This document shows positions 8,102 to 15,317 of a stretch of 26,663 nt of DNA, piece by piece. The notes beneath the pieces are model-generated. The model saw only the letters and a program-made list of their open reading frames with translations. It did not search any database and was not told the origin of the DNA. The position numbers and the translations under genes were made by a program. Source of the DNA: JBGTBD01 sp041749475 (GTDB taxonomy: Bacteria > Pseudomonadota > Alphaproteobacteria > Rickettsiales > UBA998); contig JBGTBD010000023.1 of NCBI GenBank assembly GCA_041749475.1, positions 1 to 26,663 of the forward strand, in the 5' to 3' direction. Positions within the stretch are counted from its first letter, which is position 1; every line of letters starts with the position of its first letter.

Positions 8102-8194
8102 CCGTGATACTAGGTTACTGTAGCCCGGAGTGGTTACGTTCATATCGTAGGCATGTAGCCTTAGCAACTTAACGTCCAAGTAGGAGATTTTTAC

Positions 8195-11119
8195 ATGGCA
8201 CTCAATTCAATTAACACCAACGTCGCTGCATATTACGCGCAGTCGAACATCGGCAAGGCTTCGACCTCTGCATCGCTGTCGATCTCGCGTCTGTCCAGCG
8301 GTCAACGTATCGTCCGCGCGTCGGATGACGTAGCAGCCCTCTCGGCTGGTACTTCGCTGCGCACGAACGTTACGACCCTGAAACAGGCTCTCGTCAACTC
8401 TTCCCAAGGTTCGTCCTTGCTGCAGGTTGCTGACGGTGCTCTGTCCCAGGTCACCGACATTCTGCAACGTCAGAAAGCCATCGCAGTGCAAGCGGGTTCC
8501 GGCTCCCTGACCGACTCAGAGCGTTCCTTCCTTAACGAAGAATTCTCTAACCTGTCCGAAGAGATTGATCGTCTCGTCAGCCAAACCAACTTCAACGGGG
8601 TCAACCTGCTGGATGGTTCGCTGTCTGAGTCGGTGAATGTCGTTGATAACAAAGCTGCAGCTAATACCGCTAGAGCCAGTATCAACTTCGCTATCAACCC
8701 AGGTGACGCAACGGTACTGTTCCTGAATGGTCAAACATTCGAAGCGGATATCGTAACAGGTACGACTGCTGGTGTAGTGAACACAGATAACATCGTGTTT
8801 ACCATTGGCGGTACGGTTCAACAAACCATTGACAGCCTTGTCACCACCCTGAACTCCATCAATAACGGTTCGACCACGGGTTCGCTGGCAGCAGCGTTTA
8901 CTCTGGGTCAAGCTGATGTTCAGGCCTTGACGCAAGCAGCATACTCTCGTGAAGGTAACTCACTTGTTATCGAATCGCGTGGTGGTGGTGCATCCGCTCA
9001 ACGTTACTTGATCAACACTGTCTCCGCTACTGCTATCACCGCCATCGGTGCAGCATCGGTGAGTGGTGCTGGTGGGACTTCCAGCTATATTATGTTCTCT
9101 GGAGCCCTTGGTGTCGCTAGCACTACTGTAGTTGCTTCTGCAGTTGCTGCAGCAGCGGCTACTCCTTTCACCATTGGTCAAGTATTGACAGCACATACCG
9201 GTGTAGCTGGTACGACGTTTACCTTATTCACTGTTCAGGCTAACGATACGCTTCAATCTCTTGTTGACCGGGTGAATGCTCAGACTGATACGACTGGTTT
9301 CACTGCGCAAATTATTGGGCGCTCGGGTGCGTACAATATTCAATTGTCCGTCAACCGCGTCACCATCAACGGTTCGTACCTGACAGCTAACGCAACGGAC
9401 ATTACTACCGCTGGTATTGCCGGTACGGTTGCTCTTGCAGGCGGTCTTCTCAACGCCAACACGACTCTGAATGATTTTACCTATTATCTCGACAACGATA
9501 ACAATAATCTTGGTATCGGAACAGGCGATGTGGTGGGTATCGGTGTTGTCGGCAACAATCTGGTGACCGATCAGAACCAACTCCGTTCCGAGATTTCCTT
9601 GATCTTCCCGGATATCGCGGATGCGGATCTGACCAGCACGACCAACTTCGGTCAGGCTGTGCCAGTATCAGTGACGATCAATAATCCGAACGTCAACTTT
9701 AACGCCGCTCAGGACACTACTTTCAACTTCGTAACGACCTCTGCTAATGGTCCAACCGATGTACAGTTAGGCGATACTCTGGAAGAAACGCTGGATAACC
9801 TTGTTGCGAAAATCAACAGTTATTCGGGTAATGATGCCGATGAGTTCTCTCTGAGCCAGTTCAAAGCGTTCCGTGATGGTAATACAGTTCGTATCCAGAC
9901 TATCGCTTATGGAAACACGCTGGGTATTGATGGGGCAGCAGGTATAAATAACATTACCACCAACGCCTCCTTCACATCACTGGGTGCATCCACTACTAAC
10001 TCTGGTACGTTAGCAAATGGTCAGAATGGCGGTGTCAGCACCGGCGGCATCACTAACTCTGCGTTCATCGGAACCATCTCCGGCTTCGAAGCTAGCTACG
10101 GCGGTACTGCGAATACGGTGAATGCTTCAGTGACCATAGGTGACTTCACTTACACGGGTAGCAATATCATCACCAACGCTTCTACCAACACGTCCGTTCG
10201 GTTCGTGTCGCAGGATGGCGGCGGATACTTTGATGTTCAGCTCCGCGGTGGTGCGGGGTCGATTGTCACTTCCCAAGCAGGTGCTGATACGTTCGCAAAT
10301 CGTCTCAACGCGGTGTTCTCGAGCCTCGAGTTCTACCAGAACCGTGATGTTTCCAGCTATACTGGCAATGACCCCATCATCACGGATGGTGTTGTATCCG
10401 GTACACTGATCGGCTCGTCCTTTGAGCTGCAAGGCACGGACTTCGCTTCAGTGAAGATTGATTATATTACCGCCACTGCTCCGCAAGGCAGCAGCACCAA
10501 CGGTTCTTTGGTCATCTCCATCAATGGTGAAGAGTATCGTACCGCTGGTAACATCGGTTCGCAGCTCGGTGCTTATCAACCGATTCGCCTGATCAACCAG
10601 AACGACGGCAACAAGATCCTGACCTTCAATACGGGTGCAGTACCGATCGATTTCAGCACGGATGCAAAAGCTGCATCCTTTGAAACCGCTCTGGAAAAAG
10701 CATTCGGTGTCGGCGATGGGTCTGCTGAGCTTCGCTTCCAGGTTGGTTCCACCACGGCGGATACGCTGGGCGTTGGCATCAACAACATCTCCACCCGTTC
10801 AATCTACGGTGGTCAGGTGTTGAGTGTTGCTACCGCTGCTGGCGCAGCCGCTGCTAGCGATGTTCTCGATGCCGCACTCGATGCGGTCACCGCGACACGC
10901 GCTACGGTGGGTGCTCTGCAATCGCGCTTCAACTTCGCTTCCGCGAACATTGAAAGCTCGCTGCAGAACCAAGATGCTGCACGTGGCGTACTGCTCGATA
11001 CGGACATCGCTGCCGAATCGACCGCGTTCGCTACCTCGCAGGTCCAACTGCAAGCGGGTATCGCAGTCTTGGCTCAGGCCAACCTGCTGCCGCAGAACCT
11101 GTTGAAACTGATCGGGTAA
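8195..11119 (+). CDS. fliC: Giant flagellin
   Basis: This is the major filament subunit, secreted through the flagellar export apparatus. The conserved D0/D1 ends are intact: N-terminal LSISRLSSGQRIVRASDDVA and C-terminal NIESSLQNQDAARGVLLDTD and QANLLPQNLLKLIG. The length of 974 residues is roughly twice that of E. coli FliC. The extra sequence (about residues 150-850) is Ser/Thr/Asn/Gly-rich and includes degenerate repeats of a Flagellin_IN-like unit near 198-222, 341-371 and 509-541, with a more divergent one near 668-712. There is no Cys or Trp, as usual for flagellins. Only 11 lysines occur (K21, 63, 94, 153, 539, 557, 754, 807, 824, 835, 971). AGGAG at 8182-8186 precedes the ATG. The long leader with CtrA-like sites suggests a separately controlled transcript. 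Confidence 0.96.
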   Translation: MALNSINTNVAAYYAQSNIGKASTSASLSISRLSSGQRIVRASDDVAALSAGTSLRTNVTTLKQALVNSSQGSSLLQVADGALSQVTDILQRQKAIAVQAGSGSLTDSERSFLNEEFSNLSEEIDRLVSQTNFNGVNLLDGSLSESVNVVDNKAAANTARASINFAINPGDATVLFLNGQTFEADIVTGTTAGVVNTDNIVFTIGGTVQQTIDSLVTTLNSINNGSTTGSLAAAFTLGQADVQALTQAAYSREGNSLVIESRGGGASAQRYLINTVSATAITAIGAASVSGAGGTSSYIMFSGALGVASTTVVASAVAAAAATPFTIGQVLTAHTGVAGTTFTLFTVQANDTLQSLVDRVNAQTDTTGFTAQIIGRSGAYNIQLSVNRVTINGSYLTANATDITTAGIAGTVALAGGLLNANTTLNDFTYYLDNDNNNLGIGTGDVVGIGVVGNNLVTDQNQLRSEISLIFPDIADADLTSTTNFGQAVPVSVTINNPNVNFNAAQDTTFNFVTTSANGPTDVQLGDTLEETLDNLVAKINSYSGNDADEFSLSQFKAFRDGNTVRIQTIAYGNTLGIDGAAGINNITTNASFTSLGASTTNSGTLANGQNGGVSTGGITNSAFIGTISGFEASYGGTANTVNASVTIGDFTYTGSNIITNASTNTSVRFVSQDGGGYFDVQLRGGAGSIVTSQAGADTFANRLNAVFSSLEFYQNRDVSSYTGNDPIITDGVVSGTLIGSSFELQGTDFASVKIDYITATAPQGSSTNGSLVISINGEEYRTAGNIGSQLGAYQPIRLINQNDGNKILTFNTGAVPIDFSTDAKAASFETALEKAFGVGDGSAELRFQVGSTTADTLGVGINNISTRSIYGGQVLSVATAAGAAAASDVLDAALDAVTATRATVGALQSRFNFASANIESSLQNQDAARGVLLDTDIAAESTAFATSQVQLQAGIAVLAQANLLPQNLLKLIG

Positions 11120-11129
11120 TTTCCGGTCA

Positions 11130-11159
11130 GGGGTGGGGGAGGGTCACCTCCCCCACCCC
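11130..11159 (+). terminator. Strong GC hairpin after the flagellin gene
   Basis: A perfect 13-bp stem: GGGGTGGGGGAGG (11130-11142), loop GTCA, CCTCCCCCACCCC (11147-11159), starting 11 bases after the flagellin stop. No U-tract follows (the next bases are GCAGGGCTTG), so it is not a textbook intrinsic terminator. It may instead block 3' exonucleases and stabilise the abundant flagellin mRNA, with partial read-through into the FlaG-like gene. Confidence 0.6.
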
Positions 11160-11204
11160 GCAGGGCTTGTAAAGACGTTACGATAACGAAAAGGAGATTC
11201 AACC

Positions 11205-11588
11205 ATGGATATAGGCAGCATAGGACAATCGGCACCAGTGCAGAACGTGCCTATCGTATCCCCCAAATCATCGGAATCGGCCGCCCCCGTACCCGCAGCC
11301 CCACAAGGCACGAGCGTACCGCGCCCGCAACCCGTGACCCGCGTCGAGATTAGGGCGTCCGACGAACAACGCATGGCCGCCATTCGCGAAGCGTTGGCAC
11401 GTTCCGTGCAAGAAACATTCGCGGTGAGTGATCAGAGCTTCTCCCTGTTCAAGGATGCTTCCGGTCAGATCATCACACGCTTCACCAGCCTGCGTGACGG
11501 TTCCGTTCGGTATGTTCCCGAGCCGGACATCATGAAGCACCTGGCGAATAAAGGATACGACCCCAGCACCATCAAAGTAAGTGCCTGA
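11205..11588 (+). CDS. FlaG-like flagellar protein
   Basis: This is a 127-residue protein. The first 45 residues are Pro/Ala/Ser-rich and likely disordered. The C-terminal part, SFSLFKDASGQIITRFTSLR then DGSVRYVPEPDIMKHL, follows the FlaG pattern (a Phe-rich strand, a turn with Gly, then a strand ending in Ile/Val-x-x-Ile/Val-Pro-x-x). Characterised FlaG proteins affect filament length and sit beside fliD, as here. The gene has an excellent ribosome site (AAGGAG at 11191-11196) and is followed 43 bases later by fliD. The match is by pattern rather than strong identity, so the family call is moderate and no symbol is given. Confidence 0.6.
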   Translation: MDIGSIGQSAPVQNVPIVSPKSSESAAPVPAAPQGTSVPRPQPVTRVEIRASDEQRMAAIREALARSVQETFAVSDQSFSLFKDASGQIITRFTSLRDGSVRYVPEPDIMKHLANKGYDPSTIKVSA

Positions 11589-11631
11589 GGAACAGTAATA
11601 CGGTACAATAATAACAAGAGGGAGCAACCTC

Positions 11632-13380
11632 ATGGTTACGCAGATTCAACTTGGTAATTTCTTCTCCTCCGGGGGAAGAACGGTATTGACCGGCGGTTCG
11701 TCGGGGCTGGACGTGGAAACGCTGGTCAATGACCTGGTGAGCGCGAAGCGCCTGCCCGCAGTCGCGCTACAGGACAAAATCGACCTCAACGCCAAGAAAT
11801 CCACTTCCATCACCGAAATGCAGACCCTGCTGAACAGCTTCCGGGATGCGTCCAACTTCCTGCGCAACCCCCCCGGCGTCCAGAACGCAGCGGATGACGT
11901 CTTCCGCTACCGCAGCGCCAGCATCGGCTCGAACACAGCCGTAGCCGGTAGCACCTACCTCTCCGCCACCGTCGCCCCCGGAACCTCCACTGGCGCGTAC
12001 AAAGTCACCGTGGACGCCTTGGCGACGCAGAACATCCAGACCACAAATACCTTTGCTCTGGCTACCGCTGCAACTTCCGCAGTCGATGGCGGCGGCCCAT
12101 TGAATTCAGGAACGCTTCTCCTCGGCGCATCCTCCACCGCCGTGACGCTGAACGCAGGCGATACGCTGGAACAGGTGGCCGCGAAGGTCAACGCCGTCAA
12201 AGCGCAAAGCGGCGTCGAAGCGACCATCATCAAGGTATCGGACGGTAACTACCGCCTCTCGTTCAAAACCATCGAGACCGGGGCCGCGACCAATTACGAC
12301 ATCGCCGCGCTCAACCCCACCATCTTCAATACCGGCTTCAGCGTCCAGCAGAACGCCGTCGATGCCCAGATCACGCTAGACGGGACGACCATCACCCGCA
12401 GCAGCAACAGCATCAGCGACATCATTACCGGCGTCACCTTCAATCTCCAGCAGACCACGCCGCTGGCGACCGAACTGGAACTCCAGATCGACCCTGATAC
12501 CGACCTCGTCAAACAGGGGATCATCAATTTCGTCGATTCCTATAACGCCTTCCGCCTCTTCGTCTCCCGCCAGTCGGAGATCGGCACGGACGGGCAGCCG
12601 ACGGAGGATTCCGTCCTCGCCGGCAACAGCGCGATGCTCCAGTCGATGACGCGTATCTCCAATGAGATGCAGTCGATCGTCAGCGGACTCACCTCGGGCG
12701 ACCCCACCCGCCTCGCCGATATCGGCATCTCCTTCTCCGATTATCCCGGGGATGAGGAAACGCCCTTCACCCGGAACATCATGACGGTAAACGAGAGTAA
12801 GCTCGATTCCGCCATTCAGTCCGATTTCGACGCCGTCCGCCGCGTATTCGAGTTCGACATGACATCGGACGATCCGAAGCTGACGGTCTTCACGCGTAGC
12901 AAGTCTCTAGGCACAACCGATTTCACCCTCAACATCGATTATACAGGTCAGATTTTCCAGGCGACCTATACCGATAGTTCCGGAACTCACACCATCGACC
13001 TCGACAAGAGAAACATCTCCGGTGGCGGCGTGGTGTTGACCGGACAGAGCGGCACGGTGCTCGAAGGCCTCAGCCTGATTTATGCCGGGACAACGGACGC
13101 GACGGTCACCGTCCACGCGACCCAAGGGGTTGCCGACCGGGTTTATAACACGCTCAACGTCCTGCTGGACGAGGATACGGGCATCGTTCCCAACGCCTTG
13201 GCCACACTGACCGATACCAGCACCCGCTATCAGGAAGAGATCGACCGGATTGACGAGCAGATGGAAACCTATCGCCAGTCCCTGTTGAACAAGTTCGCCT
13301 CGCTGGAATCCGCCATCGCCAGCGCGAACACCATCCTGCAAAGCTTGGATGCCCAATCGCAAGCCCGAGCCAGCGCGTAA
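11632..13380 (+). CDS. fliD: Flagellar cap protein FliD (HAP2)
   Basis: FliD forms the cap at the filament tip under which flagellin polymerises. The N-terminal block GLDVETLVNDLVSAKRLPAV then LQDKIDLNAKK (residues 25-56) is the FliD_N signature. A Flagellin_IN-like motif lies at about 162-200 (LNAGDTLEQVAAKVNAVKAQ). The C-terminal domain ends in the typical coiled coil (YQEEIDRIDEQMETYRQSLL, then LESAIASANTILQSL). Length is 582 residues, somewhat longer than Salmonella FliD (467). The ATG is preceded by GAGGGAG. It sits between the FlaG-like gene and fliS, the usual flaG-fliD-fliS order. Confidence 0.94.
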   Translation: MVTQIQLGNFFSSGGRTVLTGGSSGLDVETLVNDLVSAKRLPAVALQDKIDLNAKKSTSITEMQTLLNSFRDASNFLRNPPGVQNAADDVFRYRSASIGSNTAVAGSTYLSATVAPGTSTGAYKVTVDALATQNIQTTNTFALATAATSAVDGGGPLNSGTLLLGASSTAVTLNAGDTLEQVAAKVNAVKAQSGVEATIIKVSDGNYRLSFKTIETGAATNYDIAALNPTIFNTGFSVQQNAVDAQITLDGTTITRSSNSISDIITGVTFNLQQTTPLATELELQIDPDTDLVKQGIINFVDSYNAFRLFVSRQSEIGTDGQPTEDSVLAGNSAMLQSMTRISNEMQSIVSGLTSGDPTRLADIGISFSDYPGDEETPFTRNIMTVNESKLDSAIQSDFDAVRRVFEFDMTSDDPKLTVFTRSKSLGTTDFTLNIDYTGQIFQATYTDSSGTHTIDLDKRNISGGGVVLTGQSGTVLEGLSLIYAGTTDATVTVHATQGVADRVYNTLNVLLDEDTGIVPNALATLTDTSTRYQEEIDRIDEQMETYRQSLLNKFASLESAIASANTILQSLDAQSQARASA

Positions 13381-13395
13381 TCTAAGGAGACCTCC

Positions 13396-13866
13396 ATGTC
13401 CGCTTCACAAGCCCATACCGCTTACAGTCAGGCCCTCTACACCATCGCTAAAACGCGTCAGGTGGTCATGCTCTATGACGGGCTTATCCGCTATCTGAAG
13501 CAGGCGCACGAGGCGATGGAACAGAACCGGATTCAGGATCGTTTCAATCTCCTCGTCAAGGCGGGGGATATCGTGATGGGTCTGCAATCCGCCCTCGATT
13601 TCGACAAAGGCGATGAAGTGGCGCGTACGCTCTATGATTTCTATTCCTCCATCGACGCTCGCATCCTCACCCTGCACCGCACGCAGGATCTCGAATTATG
13701 TCATCAACTCATCAGCGAGCTGAAAGAGATGCGCGACATCTGGGATCAGATCGACCGTGAATCCACTGCCCAAAGCCCGGTGGTCGTCACCTCCACCCCC
13801 ATTAGCGAGACCCCGATGGAACAGTCCGGTTCATCCCAGCTTTTCCCCAGCAATATCACGGCTTAA
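13396..13866 (+). CDS. fliS: Flagellin export chaperone FliS
   Basis: FliS binds the disordered C-terminus of flagellin in the cytoplasm, preventing premature polymerisation and presenting it for export. The protein shows the four-helix pattern of the family: YSQALYTIAKTRQVVMLYDG, then LIRYLKQAHEAMEQNRIQDR, a VKAGDIVMGLQSALDFDKGD helix-turn and a long last helix. The MLYDG motif is characteristic. At 156 residues it exceeds the usual 130 or so by a polar, Ser/Thr-rich tail after residue 120. The gene starts 15 bases after fliD, with AAGGAG upstream, and closes the flagellar run. Confidence 0.9.
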   Translation: MSASQAHTAYSQALYTIAKTRQVVMLYDGLIRYLKQAHEAMEQNRIQDRFNLLVKAGDIVMGLQSALDFDKGDEVARTLYDFYSSIDARILTLHRTQDLELCHQLISELKEMRDIWDQIDRESTAQSPVVVTSTPISETPMEQSGSSQLFPSNITA

Positions 13867-13875
13867 CCACGTTTT

Positions 13876-13891
13876 GTTAATACTTATTAAC
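13876..13891. promoter_or_regulatory. Palindromic operator-like element upstream of dksA
   Basis: GTTAATACTTATTAAC has perfect 7-bp inverted arms around a 2-base centre. It carries two TTAA cores spaced by 6, not the 7 expected of CtrA. It lies 10 bases after fliS and 15 bases before a possible -35 box for dksA, so an operator is more likely than a hairpin. The binding protein is unknown. Confidence 0.4.
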
Positions 13892-13906
13892 GCATGCCGA
13901 AACCGG

Positions 13907-13935
13907 TTGCAATTTCCCCTTTTATCCATTAGAAG
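13907..13935 (+). promoter_or_regulatory. Possible housekeeping promoter for dksA
   Basis: TTGCAA (13907-13912), a 17-base spacer, TAGAAG (13930-13935). Each box matches the sigma70-family consensus at 4 of 6 positions with ideal spacing. A start near 13942 would leave a leader of about 30 bases. Such a match can occur by chance. Confidence 0.35.
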
Positions 13936-13972
13936 CTTCAACCCTGATTAACCAACCAAAGGGCTCCCGCGT

Positions 13973-14392
13973 ATGCCTTCCGCAAAACAGCAAGATTACA
14001 AGCCAACGGAAAAAGAAGAATACATGAACGCCAAGCAGTTGGACTATTTCAAAGCCAAACTGCTGAAATGGCGTCAGGAGCTGATCGACGAGTCCCGCGA
14101 GACCATCGATCACCTGAAGGAAGAAAACTGGCATGAGCCGGACATTGCCGACCGCGCATCGCTGGAAACCGAAGCGGGCGTGGAGCTGCGCACCCGTAAC
14201 CGCTACCTGAAACTGATCTCCAAGATCGATCAGGCGCTGAAGCGCATCGACACCAAGGAATACGGCTATTGCGAAGTGACCGGCGATCCCATCGGCCTGA
14301 AGCGCCTGGAAGCCCGCCCTATCGCCACGATGACGATCGAGGCGCAGGAGCAGCACGAACGCATGGAAAAGCAGTACGCCGACGAGGAATAG
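13973..14392 (+). CDS. dksA: DksA-type RNA polymerase regulator, zinc site degenerate
   Basis: DksA binds the RNA polymerase secondary channel and, with ppGpp, adjusts transcription in starvation. The 139 residues align in order with E. coli DksA: EEYMNAKQLDYFKAKLLKWR (about 15-34), the coiled-coil tip DIADRA (D57, D60, A62), then YGYCEVTGDPIGLKRLEARP. Of the four zinc cysteines only C100 remains; the other positions are T103, T121 and A124. Zinc-lacking DksA variants are known in alphaproteobacteria and elsewhere. ATG 13973 is preferred over ATG 14024 because the intervening residues align with the family; its ribosome site is weak. It follows fliS by 106 bases and is probably transcribed on its own. 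Confidence 0.9.
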   Translation: MPSAKQQDYKPTEKEEYMNAKQLDYFKAKLLKWRQELIDESRETIDHLKEENWHEPDIADRASLETEAGVELRTRNRYLKLISKIDQALKRIDTKEYGYCEVTGDPIGLKRLEARPIATMTIEAQEQHERMEKQYADEE

Positions 14393-14411
14393 GCTGTTCT
14401 AAGCCCCTACG

Positions 14412-15317
14412 CTACTTCTGCAGCACCAACGCGCTCCAGCCCTCTTTCCGGAACCGTTTGACCAACGTGAACCGCTGCAGCTGATACGCGTGCAGCACGA
14501 ATCGCTCTTGCCATGTCAGCAGCCCCGAGAGCACGACGAATCCCGCCGACTCCACATGCACCGCAAATTCCGGCGCCAGCTGCACCAGCGGCTTGGCGAG
14601 GATATTGGCCAGCAGCAACGGATAAGGCGCACGCTCTTTTACGACCGGATGTCCGCATCCCTTAGCAGCCTCACAGCGCACCAACGTCGCCACCCCGTTA
14701 CGCTCCACATTCTCCCGCGCCACGGTGACCGATACCGGGTCGATATCGACCGCTAATGCGGGTTTACGGGCCTTCTTGGCAAAGCCGATGGCGAGGATGC
14801 CCGACCCCGTCCCCACATCCAGCGCATGCGATATGGCGGGCTGACGCCGCAATACCCAGTCGATGGCCTCTAGGCACAGGCTCGTTGTCGCATGCTCCCC
14901 CGTTCCGAACGCACACCCGGCATCGAGATGAATCACCGACTTCGCCGTCGTATCGATGCCCTTATGATGCGACCCCAGCACCATGAACGAGCCGATGGCA
15001 AGTGGCTTGAAGCTCTTCTGCACCTCGCTCACCCAGTCTTTCTCGATAATCGCTTCCTGCTTGCCCACTTTCGCCTTGAGCCCCAACAGCTTTGCTTTGA
15101 TCTCTTTTTCGGATAGCATGTCCTCTAGATACAGCGTCACTTCCCAATCCGTGCGCCCACGCACCTCGAAGCTGGTGAGACTCGCCGCTACGTCCGAGAA
15201 CGCCTCTTCTACAGCCGCAACTTCATGCGCCTCGCACGCAATCACCAATTGCCACTGCGCCACCTGCGCAAACACATTGCCCGCGTTCAGGAACTCTTGC
15301 CGATGAGTCTTTCCCAT
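14412..15317 (-). CDS. prmA: Ribosomal protein L11 methyltransferase PrmA
   Basis: PrmA trimethylates ribosomal protein L11 in the cytoplasm using S-adenosylmethionine. The substrate-domain signature LDAGCAFGTGEHATTSLCLE and the SAM-binding glycine motif LDVGTGSGILAIGFAKKA are clear, followed by the acidic AVDIDP strand end and PLLLANILAKPL. Length is 301 residues (E. coli about 293). The start at 15317 has GGAGG at 15322-15326 and overlaps the 3' end of ligA by 31 bases, so translation is likely coupled. It is the last gene of the minus-strand run and converges on dksA with 19 bases between stops; no terminator is visible there. Confidence 0.92.
   Translation of the reverse strand: MGKTHRQEFLNAGNVFAQVAQWQLVIACEAHEVAAVEEAFSDVAASLTSFEVRGRTDWEVTLYLEDMLSEKEIKAKLLGLKAKVGKQEAIIEKDWVSEVQKSFKPLAIGSFMVLGSHHKGIDTTAKSVIHLDAGCAFGTGEHATTSLCLEAIDWVLRRQPAISHALDVGTGSGILAIGFAKKARKPALAVDIDPVSVTVARENVERNGVATLVRCEAAKGCGHPVVKERAPYPLLLANILAKPLVQLAPEFAVHVESAGFVVLSGLLTWQERFVLHAYQLQRFTLVKRFRKEGWSALVLQK

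Noticed and set aside
7934..8194. Sigma28 (FliA) promoter before the flagellin gene
   Set aside because: No TAAA-N15-GCCGATAA-like arrangement was found in the 261-base leader.
13876..13891. CtrA site upstream of dksA
   Set aside because: The TTAA cores are spaced by 6, not 7; kept only as an unidentified palindrome.
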